Shown piece after piece: positions 11,749-22,878 of a DNA stretch of 64,000 nucleotides. The stretch is taken from positions 135,142-199,141 of the forward strand of contig SSNU01000154.1 in the NCBI GenBank assembly GCA_012064415.1, in the 5' to 3' direction. The notes under the pieces were generated by a model. That model was not told where the DNA came from. It worked only from the letters and a program-made list of their open reading frames with translations, and did no database searches. The first letter of the stretch is position 1. Each line of letters starts with the position of its first letter. Position numbers and translations under genes: made by a program. The DNA is from Gyrodactylus bullatarudis (Eukaryota; Platyhelminthes; Monogenea; Gyrodactylidea; Gyrodactylidae).

Positions 11749-12534
11749 CTAATCCAGGTTCACCCAAACGCCTGTTCCAGTAACTGTATAAATCCAAGGA
11801 TTTCTTTCGTTATGACACTTTTCGGATTCAAAATACCCTGTGTTAAAATTGGTAAACTCTAGGATCTTATCATTCTTTGATAATTGGGTGAAAAATTCTT
11901 TTCCATAATCAGAGTAATCATCTAGATCAAATACTTTTTTCGAATTATTTCCAATTCTGTCTTCTTTTAGTTCAAAATTGTCTGTTTCGTCAAAAGATTC
12001 AGATTCGATTTGATTTTTAATGTACGAATCTTGTTCAACAAAAGATTCAGTCAGATGCTGGTTACAAGTTTTTTTGTGATTTCTCATTAGCGTTCTGGAA
12101 GTGAATTCGTTATTACATTGTTTACAAGTCCAAAGAATTCCGCTAGATTTTCGTCTCACTAAGGTATGAGCAGAAGATCTGTGAAGTCGCATGGATGCTC
12201 GACTAGGAAATTGCTATTAAATGATATTATATTGAGTATTTTCATTACTTGATGGCAAATAGAGCATAGCCATTCGCGAACAATTTTCGATTTGATATCT
12301 ACCGATTCATCAATCGAAGAAACATCTTGAGGAATTTCAATAGAATTTTTAGCTTTTTTAAAATTAGAAATCATAGATTCTTTTATGTGGACAATTTTTT
12401 TGTGGTTTCGTAACTTTTCTCTTGTTGTGAAGCTTTCCTTACATAGCAAACATGGCCAAGTAAAATTAATAGTTTTATCTAAGAATGATGAAAATTAAGC
12501 TACTTCTTTTTCTTTTAGGGTTGCTTGGTTCCAT
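11749..12534 (-). CDS. Small C2H2 zinc-finger protein
   Basis: Three exons (12534-12504, 12478-12249, 12213-11749) give about 241 residues. A basic NLS-like start (MEPSNPKRKRNK) is followed by three fingers. Finger 1 starts CLLCKESF and ends NHKKIVH. Finger 2 (CSICHQQF...LHRSSAH) is rebuilt only when the 35-nt intron 12248-12214 is removed, which supports the model. Finger 3 (CKQCNNEF...NHKKTC) is C2HC. An acidic Ser/Asp-rich C-terminal half follows, with no known domain. Likely a nuclear nucleic-acid-binding protein; I cannot assign an orthologue. The first intron is 25 nt and the 31-nt first exon is inferred from phase and the nearby ATG. Confidence 0.75.
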
Positions 12535-12835
12535 AGTTAATTTATTAATCAATATTGTGATATATAAAGCTGAGGGAATAGAAAGAAAGTAAGATTTACA
12601 ATATCTTTTTCAAACTACCACCACTATGATAATTATTAAAACTTATTATTATTATAACCGAAATATTTGTTTAGCAAGACCAATACCAATTTTCAAATAC
12701 TTTAAAAGTATTACTTTTAAATTAAATTATTATCTTATTTAATAAAATTTATTAACAAAGTTTACAAATCATTATATATATACTAGATTTTTATTTGAAA
12801 TAATTACTAAGCATATCGTGATTATCTGGTACAAA
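12535..12835. other. Gap between zinc-finger start and LINE 3' end
   Basis: AT-rich, with no recognised coding. It probably holds the zinc-finger promoter and the 3' UTR of the neighbouring LINE copy. Confidence 0.4.
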
Positions 12836-15800
12836 TTATATTAAATATGAACAAATGTTGGCAATGTTTTTATCTTTAAACTGAGAAAAGTTAATTTGAA
12901 ATCTTGTGCGAAGGGGGAGGAGTACATTAAGTAGTATAGAATATCCCCTTGCTGAGGGCAGGTTGTAATAGCCATTTGGTTGAGTAGCATACTTAGAGAA
13001 CAGGAACGCAGAGGCTGAGATGCGTCTAAGCCAGAGAGGAAATAATTTAGCCCGCTCAAGTAAATCATAATAAGGTAGTGGGCCGAAGCATGTTCTGAGA
13101 TAAATGTATTGAATACGTTCGAGCTTTTTGGAAGTGCCAACAGGGAGATCACAGAGAATTCCAGATCCGTAGTCAAGATAGGGTAGTATGAGTGATTTAA
13201 AAAGAGAAATCCGTAAATCGGGGTTAATAACAAATCTCCTTATGAAGTAACTCTTACACCTTGTCGTTTTGAGGACTTCAATGGAATGGTTGTTTGTGTT
13301 CAGTTTATTATCATAGAAAAGGCCAAGATCCTTGATAATTGTGACTGTTTTATATGGCAATGGCTGGTCAGGAGTTGGAGAGCCTTTAAGAAACATGATT
13401 TGAGTTTTGGCGTGATTGATTTTTAGATCTATCTTCCAAAGTGAGTTTTCAATGTGGGAAATCTCATTGTGTATAGGTTCATATCCATCTTGAATCGGGA
13501 TCAGTATCTTGATGTCATCTGCGTACTTAAAGTATTTGATATGAGAGGCTGAAGGTGATACACTTGAGAATATGAGGTTGAAGATAAAAGGTCCGATAAT
13601 AGAGCCTTGAGGCACCCCTGAATTGATTGACGTTGAGTCAGATAAATTACCATTAAATATAACTTGTTGATTTCTCTTCGAATGGAAAGACATTGTTAGG
13701 TTAATAATGTAAGGATTAATATTGTGATGTAGAAGAACCTCTTGAATGATTGCGAAAGGAAGTTTATCAAACGCTTTCTCGATATCAAGGTAGATTACTG
13801 CACAAGGGACTTTTTGGTAGATAAGGGTTTGAGCAGAGTCCATGAATGACAGTAGGTTGGAACAAGTACTGCGACCTTTGATGAAACAGTGTTGATCTAG
13901 ATCAAGATTGAGGATGTTGATGTGTTTAAGGTTCGAGAATATGAACGAGTCGATAAGTGCCAGAAAGATTAGAAGCAGCGAAATAGGTCTGAAGTCTTCA
14001 GGGCATGAAGGAATTGTTTTTTTTTGGGATTGGTTGAATAAGGATTGTCAACCATTGAGGTGGGATAGAGCTGGTGATTATGACATGCTGCAGGTATTGA
14101 GATAGATAGACGAAAAATTCATTTGGGAGAGCTAGTAAAGTGGCTGCAGAACAAAATGAGGTGTCTTTTCTGAATTTATTTTTAAAGGCAAGTAGGAGGT
14201 CGATAATTAGGTTGGGTGAGACAATTGGAATTGGTACATTTTCGTTGATAACGACTTTGTCGGGAATGTCTTTAGAAGTGTACACTGAGGTGAAAAATTC
14301 GTTGATTTCATTAGGATCGAAGTTATTATTGATGGTGTTTCTTTTATCAGGGTGAGCAAGGAAACGTATCTTCTTCCAGGCCCTTAGAGGGTAAGACTTA
14401 ATATCAGATAAGATCGAGGATTCAAACAGAGATTGAGAACTAAGTTGAAGGACATTAGTGCTTTTTTTCGAGATTTTTGAGGACCTTCTTATTAAAAAGT
14501 TGAACAGGTCAATGTTAAAGCCATCAATAAATAAATCCTGGAGAGAAGTAATGGTGAGGGAGACAAATCTGGATACATCCGTGGTGTAGTGTGGTATCAA
14601 AGAATCATATGGACGGAAATCAGAGCAGGAAAAGATTAGTATGTGATGATCTGACGAATTGACCTGATGTACACATTGTAAGAAGATATCCGGTATGTCA
14701 GTGAAAAATAAGTCAAGTATAGAGCCAGAGGGGGATCGAGTTGGTTGTGTGGTTAGTTGGTTAATCTTGAGAGAGTGTAGATAATCTAACAGAGGATGAT
14801 GTAGATCAAGCATAAAAAGGCGAGTAATCCGGGTAATTAAAGTCGCCGCAGATGATTAGAAAGTGACGGTGCATGATGAGATTTGAATTGATAAATGACA
14901 TGATTTGAGATTCGGAAAGGGATGACACCGGAGGAGGATTGTACATAGCAAATACTTGAATAAGTTGATCATTACAGCGGATTAAAGTCGAGATAACTTT
15001 ATCATTAAGTGTAGTGATGTCAGATACAGAAAGAGTTGAATGAGCATAAATGGCAATACCACCACCTGCACGATCAGAACTATCAGCTCTGAATATATTG
15101 AAACCAGAAATAGCAAGTTCAGAATCTGGATGTGATGAGTTAAGCCAGGTTTCGGTGATTATTATGAGCATTGGAGAGTATTTTTTGACGTAGGATTTGA
15201 GGGAAAACATTGATGGAATAAGTGATATGGCATTCCAGAGCAGTATCCTACTGAAATTGAGTTTTCCTTGCTGAATTGAGTTAGAGAGAGATGGGATATT
15301 CTTGGAGGTAGAGGGCTGGCATACAAGCATAGTGGTGGTGTTGGCACTGTTTGGAGGTGTATCAGTAGGTTTGAGACGTTTTAAAGAGAGAGATCTCCGG
15401 CCTACAGGTGAAGGAGCTTTATTAGCGGGAGGTACTGGTTGAATGATTGGCCTGACTTGAGACGTGGAGGCGGCTTGTCTAGCAAGAGTGATCAAATTAG
15501 TGTGGCTTGAGGTTGAAGCAGAACGTGCATCACTAAGAAGAGCTGCCTTCATCCGAAGTTCATATCTAGGCTTCGCACGCGTAATGATACAATTGGTTTT
15601 AAAATGATTATGAACAGATAGTAATTGCTCAGTGGTGAGGATTTGAGAACCCAATATTTTGAGGTAGTGGGCTTTAGGATCTGGGTTAGCAGTGTGGATG
15701 GAAAATTTAGCACGGTATGAAGGGATAAGTTTTTTGATGAATTGAGTAATACACATTGGATTGATGGAGTCAATATTTTCAGAGTGAATTATCAAATTGA

Positions 15801-16146
15801 ACTTATTAGATTTACGAGCAGGAGGTTTACTAAGAGGGTTGGAGTTCCTGTTAATGAATTGCTGTTGATGACTGGGGATCGCAAAAATGTCTTTGTAAAA
15901 TGGTTTAGAAGATGTTTCAGCTGGAGCTGCTTGAGAGACTCCAGTAAAGTTTCTGGATCTAGTTTGAGTATTATTATTTGCGATCTGAGGGAGTCCATGA
16001 TTGACGTAATTGTATTGATCTCGTTTATGATTAGCGATATGTTGATTGCGAAGTAAGTTCAATTCAGCTAAGATATCTTCAAGATAAAAAATTGGTATAG
16101 TGATATATCCATCTTTAGGCGATAGTTGTCGAGTTGATTCAAACAT
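12836..16146 (-). mobile_element. LINE copy 1: APE-type non-LTR retrotransposon, frameshifted
   Basis: Reading from 16146 down: an N-terminal gag-like region of about 290 residues without zinc knuckles, then an apurinic-type endonuclease (IIITETWL, DRAGGGIAIYA, ICGDFNYPDY, SDHHIL), then reverse transcriptase (DFRPIS, GVPQGSIIGPFIFNL, KYADDIKIL) and a C-terminal tail (LILPYLDYGSGI, YPIWLRR-like FPLWLRR). Gag-like and endonuclease parts share one frame (16146-14806). Two breaks follow, one near 14815 in a T run and one near 14020 in an A run of nine, so RT lies in other frames (14813-13998, then about 13997-12836). Domain order suggests the CR1/Jockey group. The single-base breaks in homopolymers could be decay or assembly error. 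Confidence 0.9.
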
Positions 16147-16171
16147 TTAAAACCAAGAAAATAGTTTTTAG

Positions 16172-16253
16172 ATCAGAAAATAATAATATCTTTTGAGTAT
16201 GTTGGGATTTTCTTTAAACGAAGTTTGAATTTTTGATCAGAAAAATGCAAGAA
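16172..16253. repeat. Single arm of the foldback element found at 22 kb
   Basis: About 80 bp beginning gatcagaaaataataatatc match the left arm at 21994-22075 with about one visible mismatch. The copy abuts the 5' end of LINE copy 1, so the LINE may have inserted into, or been mobilised next to, a foldback element. No second arm is seen here. Confidence 0.8.
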
Positions 16254-16879
16254 AATGTGAGATTTTAACGTCTGACGAATTTTAGAGCAAAAAAGATTAT
16301 TAATTCAATAAGAGATGATAAATTTCATGTTCATGAAACTAACTAAGTCAATAGGAAAATTGTTTTGTTCCATGATGGAATCTGAAATCTTCAATAAAAA
16401 TTAGTAAAAGTAGATTTAATTGTAATAATATAACCAACCTTTTTCCAAAGCCTCTTCCAGAATACTATTCTTAGTTACTAAGTAACTTCATTTTAAAAAA
16501 AAAAGAAGAAAGTTACTCACAAGTAGCTAGGAAATAAAAATACAAAATTCTGACCCTGATGAAATATCAACGTAAAATACTGCCACAGAAATTTTTTAAT
16601 TCCATCTTAATGAATGTAGTTTTATAGTCGCATTTCGGTTAGATAATCAATGTTGAAACTTTATTCCTTAGCTATTCTGTTCGGTCCAATTCAGCGAGTC
16701 TGCCTGCCCGAAATCCAATGCCGTATGTCTGAGCCTCAGACTCTGAGGTACATTAGACTGTTAATTTTAATTTACTAAAATGAATTTCCAACTTTGATTA
16801 CGAAGAGACCTTGATGTAGTTGCATCCATTTCAAACTTTTGATCTGAAGTGTTGATCAATGATATTACTTGACTCTTTC
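16254..16879. other. Unassigned sequence between foldback arm and Gypsy relic
   Basis: AT-rich. No exon, repeat partner or RNA gene recognised. A GC-richer patch near 16680-16750 may belong to the neighbouring Gypsy relic but could not be translated convincingly. Confidence 0.4.
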
Positions 16880-17440
16880 CATAAACTAAACTTTACTTTT
16901 CAGTATATGAGCAGTTTCTTTCAGCTTCATTTATGAGTCGACTACCCGCATCAATAGTCTTGTCCTTCGTAGAAGCATCCGTGACCAAGTTGATGGATTT
17001 CTTGGAGTCATATCCAATAATAAATCCAGAAAATATACCCGAGCTGATTTCTTTGACCAATTAAGAATCTTCTTCTGACCAAGTAAATACAGTTTCCTTT
17101 TGCCTTAGACATCGGGAAGAAACCAGGAGTAGTACCTAAGAGGTTGTGGAGCTCTTATTTGTCTGAGGGCTATTCTCTTAGGGTAAGGAAAGATCTTCCC
17201 ATTCGACAGGATGAATCCCAGATAGCTAACTCTCATTTTCCGATACTGCAACTTGGACTCGTTCACCACAAAGCCACAAAGTCTAGATTTAATCTCGCCA
17301 AAGTTCATATCGAGGCTCTCTTCCGTATCTCCTACCATCAAGATACTATTCTGATAGGCCATTACCACTGGAATATCGCTTAGCAGAGCGTTTATAATCT
17401 CCTGAAAGATCTGTGAGGCCCCCGCTAATCCAACTGTTAA
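16880..17440 (-). pseudogene. Ty3/Gypsy pol relic (reverse transcriptase and RNase H)
   Basis: On the minus strand the order is RT then RNase H. The RT part reads LAGASQIFQEIINALL, then YQNSILMVGDTEES where the YxDD box has become YQNS, then YLGFILSNGKIFPYPKRIAL. The RNase H part near 16900-17050 reads INLVTDAST with an intact Asp and a tail SRLINEAERNCSY like the family's RSLTKAERNYS. Stops and frame changes interrupt it. No LTR, primer-binding site or integrase is seen with it. The degraded catalytic box makes it non-functional. Confidence 0.75.
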
Positions 17441-18433
17441 ATAGTTAAATTAATAAAAACCCTTACAAGTAGACATAGCCATTTAATGCTTGCATTTTTA
17501 TTCTTGCTTAATATGGAGGTATGCCTCCTTGGGATATTTGAAACTGTAAAATATTACTTTTCTGAATTCATGCCAAATGTCTTCGATTCTCGAGTCTGAT
17601 GAGCGTTGACATCTATGTACTTGTTCAACGTCATGCTTTAGCGAATTTTCTGATCCCGGTTTTATGGGAACTACGACCATAAGGTATTTTTTCCAGCCTA
17701 TCCAGTTCAACATCAAGCAGCCTACATCCTGAGGTTCTTCTAATAGTTATCTTTAAAATTCAGGTCTGTTTTGATTGAGTCCTCAAGGAGCGTGATGGCA
17801 TTCACAGAGCCAGTTGAAACACTGTGTCTCATTCATTTTCAAAATCAGACCAAGTTTACCCAATGCGTCAAGCTGCAGAATGGCACAACTATCAGCTCTA
17901 CAGTGTCTTTGTCCTCAAGAAACCTTCCATCTTCATTTTTAGCTCTATCACAATCAAACAGCTCTACATGTCGACATTTCTCAGTAGTGCTTGCTTGATT
18001 TTTTCATACCCTCACTCTGTTGACATCCTGGGGCCATAATTTATCGAATTCTAGTGTAATATTCTATTAGTCTACTACAATTCATTAATTTTTTTCCCTT
18101 GTCGACGCAGAATTTAAGATTTGGCCATTTTTTACTTGCATGCAAAAATCATTGGTCTTCTCTAATATGGACAACTCTCAGTACTACAATTCATCCACAG
18201 ATTTCACCTTATTCTCATCACTTATAAGTAGGGCATCAAAAAGTCCTAAAAGTCCTTTTGGCTGTTTGAGGTCTATTTTCATTTCTATCCATATATGAAT
18301 GCAATTCGATTTTGGATTACTCGCTTGGTTTGAAATTTATTATTAAGTTATTAAATTTTGTTTTAGGGCCTATTTTATATTATTAGATAAAAATAAACGC
18401 ACATTTTCATATACGTCCGGATAACTGGAAACA
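17441..18433. other. Unassigned region, perhaps more Gypsy debris
   Basis: Short open stretches such as 17498-17716 on the minus strand may continue the decayed Gypsy element upstream of RT, but no motif can be named. Nothing else is recognised up to the left arm of the Penelope-like element. Confidence 0.35.
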
Positions 18434-18522
18434 TTCATCAATTAAAATATTAACAAATGAATTAAATTTTATAAAGATATGTACATTTCGCCAGGTCTCG
18501 TTAGTCTCAATTCCTGGTTCAA
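18434..18522 (-). repeat. Left inverted terminal repeat of the Penelope-like element
   Basis: Reverse complement of 19510-19598 with a few substitutions. It replaces the missing 5' part of the element and is fused in frame to the RT remnant. It carries the hammerhead-like motif on the minus strand. Confidence 0.9.
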
Positions 18523-19509
18523 ACAAGAAGCTTCAATCGCCGAATTTTTTAGAGAAATGAATTTGATACACCCAGAAAAATTTACAATGGAACAAGAAAT
18601 AGAAAATTCTATAAGCTTCTTAGATGTAAAGCTAACGAGAAAATCTGATAGGGGCCTAAAAAGAAGCATTTACAGGAAAAAAACAGACACAGGAACATAC
18701 TTAAATTTCTCGAGTTATTGTCCAAAGAGTTATAAATCAGGATTGATAATAGGACTTGTGAAAAGGGTCAAAAGAATAGTCAGTGAAGAAGAAGTTTTGA
18801 ATGAGATTAATGAAATCCGAAGAAGACTGGAAGGAAACGGATTTGTTCAGAAATACATACAAAAAGCTTTAGAAGATGAAGCAACTCAACCGGTAGAACA
18901 AGAACAAACTGAAGGAGCTATCCCTATCTACATGAAGTTAAATTTTAAAGGAGATCGATTCAGCTATGAATAAAGGAAAAAATGAATTTACTTGTAAATG
19001 AACATTACAATGATATACAATTGAAGGTTGTATACAAAACCTCAAGTCTATTCAGATTTCAACTCAAAGACAAGCTGAAAGAATCGGAACAATCTAATCT
19101 CATTTATCGCTTTGAGGCATCATGCGGAACAAGATATATAGGTTAGCAGAGAAGGTTAGCGATTAGGATTGATGAACATTTAAACAAAAATAGTTCGTCA
19201 ATTAAAAAACACATTGATAGATGCGGGTGTGAGGCGAACGAAAGCAATTTCAGAATTATATTTAAAAATTCAAGCGATCAACTGGCGGACCTCAAAATCA
19301 GAGAGAAGTTTTACATCTTGAAGGAAGATCCAAATCTGTGTATTCAAAAGAACTACACGCACAATTTAGAACTACCGTGGATTTTTAAATTTTCTTTTCT
19401 ACCTGAATACTAGAAAATTTTTTTTGGTTTTTCATCAATTGGTATTACTCAAGAGAAGATTTACAATTTCATTCATAGACATTTCATTGCAATAAATTTT
19501 TATTAAATA

Positions 19510-19598
19510 TTGAATCAGGAATTGAGACTGACGAGACCTGGCGAAATGTACATATCTCTATAAAATATAATTCTTTTGTTAATATTTTAATTGATGAA
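19510..19598 (+). ncRNA. Hammerhead-ribozyme-like motif in the Penelope-like element end
   Basis: On the plus strand the conserved core can be read in order: CTGACGA at 19528-19534, an 8-nt stem II region, GAAA at 19543-19546, then the palindrome TGTACA and TA at 19547-19554. The predicted cleavage point is after 19554. Stem I is GAGA (19524-19527) with TCTC (19555-19558), then an internal loop, then GAATT pairing with AATTC further out. A minimal type I hammerhead with a tiny palindromic stem III is the form described from Penelope-like elements. Stem II here is weak, so activity is uncertain. Confidence 0.65.
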
Positions 19599-20080
19599 TA
19601 TTTTATATTAGCATTTCAAGTTGTAAAACAAAGTGCTAACGTTAATCTTATCTGTACAAAACCCATCTCTTTACCTTAAAATAAATTTTAGGGGCTCGAG
19701 AAATCTTATTTCACTGGTCTGCAAATGTATTCTCTGCAAACTCTTTTCAATTCAATTCATTCTCAAAATGCCAAGGATAAGAGCTACATCACGCATGAAG
19801 ACTATGCGAGTCGTTACGAAATATGCACCGGCATTTCACGCTCAAAAACTGATAATAGATCTCTTTGATTATGTTTATCAGAAATTAAATTTCAATCTGT
19901 CAATATATTCTTCATTAAGTCCTAATTTTTAGTTGCCTAAATTTTAGGGTCCTAAAAAAAGGGATCAATGTTTACTAATCATTAATATCCTCCTTGAATT
20001 AAAAATAGAAAATATACTTTTCGTGAATTAATTAATCGAATAATTATTTGTATCATTCCTAAATGAACTTATCTTCCTCG
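19599..20080. other. Mostly unassigned; possible orphan exon near 19692-19890
   Basis: After an acceptor-like ttttag near 19690 the plus strand reads GLEKSYFTGLQMYSLQTLF and later KDKSYITHEDYASRYEI, then stops. The second part resembles the N-terminal EF-hand region of mitochondrial aspartate/glutamate carriers, but the match is from memory and weak. No neighbouring exon was found. It could be a gene fragment or chance. Confidence 0.25.
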
Positions 20081-20084
20081 CCAT

Positions 20085-20270
20085 TATACCCTCAGATATC
20101 TTGGACAATCATAAAAATCACGCCAATTCCGAAAGCCAAGAAGCCAACGATTTCATCCTGATTACAAACCCATTTCCAACCTACCAATCTTTCTCACAGT
20201 GATTGCCAGTGTCATCTGTCACTTCTTCAGAGAACAAATCAACATCCCAAATATATACCTTAATTTATCA
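20085..20270 (+). pseudogene. LINE reverse-transcriptase fragment
   Basis: The plus strand reads WTIIKITPIPKAKKP and, after a frame change, SDYKPISNLPIFLTVIA. This is the conserved block just before the RT palm in the LINEs of this window (compare SDYRPISNLPIFLSL in copies 2 and 3). Only about 190 bp remain. Confidence 0.8.
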
Positions 20271-20680
20271 AAGCTATAAACTACTTTTCAAATGCTATAG
20301 ACCAACATTGAGATTCCCTTTAAATTCTAATCAATAAAGATTTTTTATTCGACCACTCTTTGGTCATATTTGATAAATGCTTTAGTGCTTTTCCAATCAA
20401 AATGTAACACTTTAAATAAAACTTCATTATCATTCCCATTCATGTGGAAAATACTTTTTGAATATTATGACCGAATAAGAATTGACATATTTCAAGACAA
20501 TTGAAAATTCTTAAAATATTGTTATAACACAAATAATTTGATTATGGAAAATTTGCATAAATTTATTAATACTGTAATCGTTTTGGATGTAATCTATTTC
20601 CAACTGAATGCTTATTCTGAAATATTCTTGAAAATTTTGTTTATTCAGAAAGATTCATGCAAATTTGATTAAGAAATTTC

Positions 20681-20694
20681 AGTATATAAATACA
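20681..20694 (+). promoter_or_regulatory. Candidate TATA box
   Basis: TATATAAATA begins at 20683, about 20 nt before the ATG at 20703 and 33 nt before the ATG at 20716. It could serve the unrecognised spliced gene that follows. Supported by motif and position only, in an AT-rich background. Confidence 0.35.
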
Positions 20695-20715
20695 GATTTA
20701 CAATGAGACTCATAA

Positions 20716-21693
20716 ATGAAGTTCTTCACTCTGACGATAAGCCAAGTTTTACTAAATTTTATTAAATCAAGTATTCAATTAGTTTAACTAAAAAAGAGAA
20801 TCTTTGCAGAGATGGGAATTTTCAATCCCCGACATCAATTGAGGAAACGAATATCATCCAGGATTTATCGTATGACCCATTAAAGCTCAATTTTTACAAT
20901 GGTCGAGTAAATTGATTTGCATTTAAAAGTAAAGATAAAATTGTCGTTAGTTGGGGAGAAAATTAATTTGCCTGAGGAAGATTTAAAGATTCCAGGCAGT
21001 TTAATGTTTGATCTATCAAGTGAAAGATTACCCCAATTATCAAGTAACAAATTGGGTTACAACTATACACTCTTTACCATAATGCTTGTTCCACAATTGC
21101 TACACAATTTCAAGATTAAAGACTATACGGGTGAAGTAATTTTTATTTCAAATAATCCTAAACAAGCTTATAGTATTTGGCTATAATAATGATTTGTATT
21201 CCGATAAATTAGATGCTATCAACAAGCCAAATGGATTCGTTGCAATATCTTCGGTCCTGAAAATAAGTCCGGAAACAAACAAAGATTTGAAAGCAATCAT
21301 AATTGGAGGCAGGAAAAATCAAACAATATCTGGAATAGATTTAAATGCTCTTTTTTTCAAGACCAAGGAATATATTTCGTATAGTGGCTCATTTTTAACA
21401 GGCAATTGTCATGAAAATGTCCAATGGTTTATACTGAATAGGCCCTTGTATATTTCACAAGATGACGTAAGAAAATTATTCCAATAATTTCAGAATCGAG
21501 ATTTGAAAAATTACCACAACGTTCAAGTAAATTCTTCAATGTTTTGGAATGGAATTCAGAAAAAATATACAAAAGTTGCATTGAAAACAAACGTAAGAAT
21601 TAAAAAAATCGACCAATTACGATAATCTAATTAGTTAAATTTTAGATTGAATCAAAGTGTCTTCAGTATGTGAAAAAGTTCATAATTAGTTGA
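20716..21693 (+). CDS. Unrecognised spliced gene, possibly secreted
   Basis: No family recognised. A chain of exons with fully consistent phases supports a real gene: one ending 20906, then 20935-21172, 21213-21466, 21494-21592, 21646-21693 (TGA). Introns are 28, 40, 27 and 53 nt, like the neighbouring host genes. The 213-codon part from 20935 has blocks such as KLSLVGEKINLPEEDL, NKLGYNYTLFTIMLVPQLL, GFVAISSVLK and KAIIIGGRK, with few Cys and no repeat. The first exon is uncertain: the ATG at 20716 gives a hydrophobic start (MKFFTLTISQVLLNFI) like a signal peptide, but the join to the segment DGNFQSPTSIEETN needs an acceptor choice I cannot fix. It sits between LINE and foldback debris, so it could be a lineage-specific gene or cargo of a mobile element. 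Confidence 0.6.
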
Positions 21694-21967
21694 CTCAATT
21701 TTGGATTTCGCTCTTGCTGGTGTGGACATCTTCCGGCTTCACAGAAAAATAAACATGGAAGTTTTGTAAAGATTATAAATAGATTTCTGCCAAAAAAATG
21801 TATGAATAATAATATGATCTCTCGAACATTCTCTTTTCCTTATTTCATAAAACAGTTCTTCTACTTCTTCTTGATCTTTAGTTTAGAGCCCTCAGTATGA
21901 TTTGTAGATTTTTTTCCAACTCTTCTTATTTTCTTTTTCTGGGAGGGGGTTTGGAGGCCATTTTTTA
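21694..21967. other. Short intergenic stretch
   Basis: 3' flank of the unrecognised gene. AT-rich, nothing recognised. Confidence 0.4.
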
Positions 21968-22878
21968 AATCAGGGCTCTTTTTTCGTGTCTTTAGATCAG
22001 AAAATAATAATATCTTTTGAGTATGTTGGGATTTTCTTTAAACGAAGTTTAAATTTTTGATCAGAAAAATGCACATTTGATGTCACAAGTTTAAGAATAT
22101 ATCAAGTTTATTATTATGAGAGCCTTTGCAAATTCCGAAAAAAATGCAAGATTGCGAATTTCACTATTTCATTGAGCAGAGACATAATGATTCCATTTAA
22201 AGGGTTATTCATGATCAGGAAAAACAGCCGAATTTCAGAAAGAGTTTCAATCCCCTTGTTCAGTGATTTTTCTGAAAATTTTATCAACTTTTGAAACTCA
22301 ACCTTCATCACGAATCCTCCTATGACATCAAATGCGCATTCTTCTGATCAGAAATTTATTGATACTCAATATTTCAAGCTACGTTTGAAGAAAATACCCC
22401 AACAAACTCGAAAGATATTCAACATTTTATGATCTAAAGTCATGATCCCTTTTTAGAACTGTTTTTAAAAAAATTTTAACTTTTAGACAAGCAACAATTT
22501 TTTCATCCCTTCTCAAACAAATTAGGCTGATAGAGATAAATGTGATACAAACTCCTATTAGCTATCAAGGTCTTATCGAGTAAATATTGAACAGAAACAA
22601 TTGAAATAAGATAAAATTTTAATTTTCATACTTCTCTCTCATTAGTTCAATTTTAAGTTGTTGAATCGGCTTTCAGAATTAATCATTAAAATAGGTTTCA
22701 AGCAATTCCGAACTTTCCCAATGAAATATTTTTCATTTTATCCATTTATATATCAATTCAAACTATTGTGAAGTAAAAGTACCTTGAAAAATGAACTACA
22801 TATATTTTTTCGAAAATGGCATTTAATTATTTTAAAAATTGCATATTTTAGTCTTGATAAAAAAGAGCCCTGAATCTG
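21968..22878. repeat. Foldback/MITE-like element with nested inverted arms
   Basis: Bases about 21988-22084 are matched, inverted and diverged, by about 22321-22440 (compare gacatcaaatg near 22323 with catttgatgtc near 22074). A further inverted pair lies outside: agggctctttttt near 21975 and aaaaaagagccct near 22860. No transposase lies between the arms. The left arm recurs alone at 16172-16253. This fits a non-autonomous foldback transposon. Outer limits are approximate. Confidence 0.75.

Larger units (their letters stand above)
18434..19598 (+). mobile_element. Truncated Penelope-like element flanked by 89-bp inverted repeats
   Basis: The element keeps only the C-terminal part of a Penelope-like RT (NSISFLDVKLTRKSDRG, IYRKKTDTGTYLNF, 18479-18973) and, after a stop and frame change, a decayed GIY-YIG endonuclease (CGTRYIG followed by a stop near 19144, LAIRIDEHL, LCIQKNYTHNLELPW). 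Bases 18434-18522 and 19510-19598 are inverted copies with only a handful of differences. The palm with YVDD is missing. Penelope-like elements often have such complex ends. The right arm can fold as a hammerhead ribozyme (separate entry). Confidence 0.88.
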
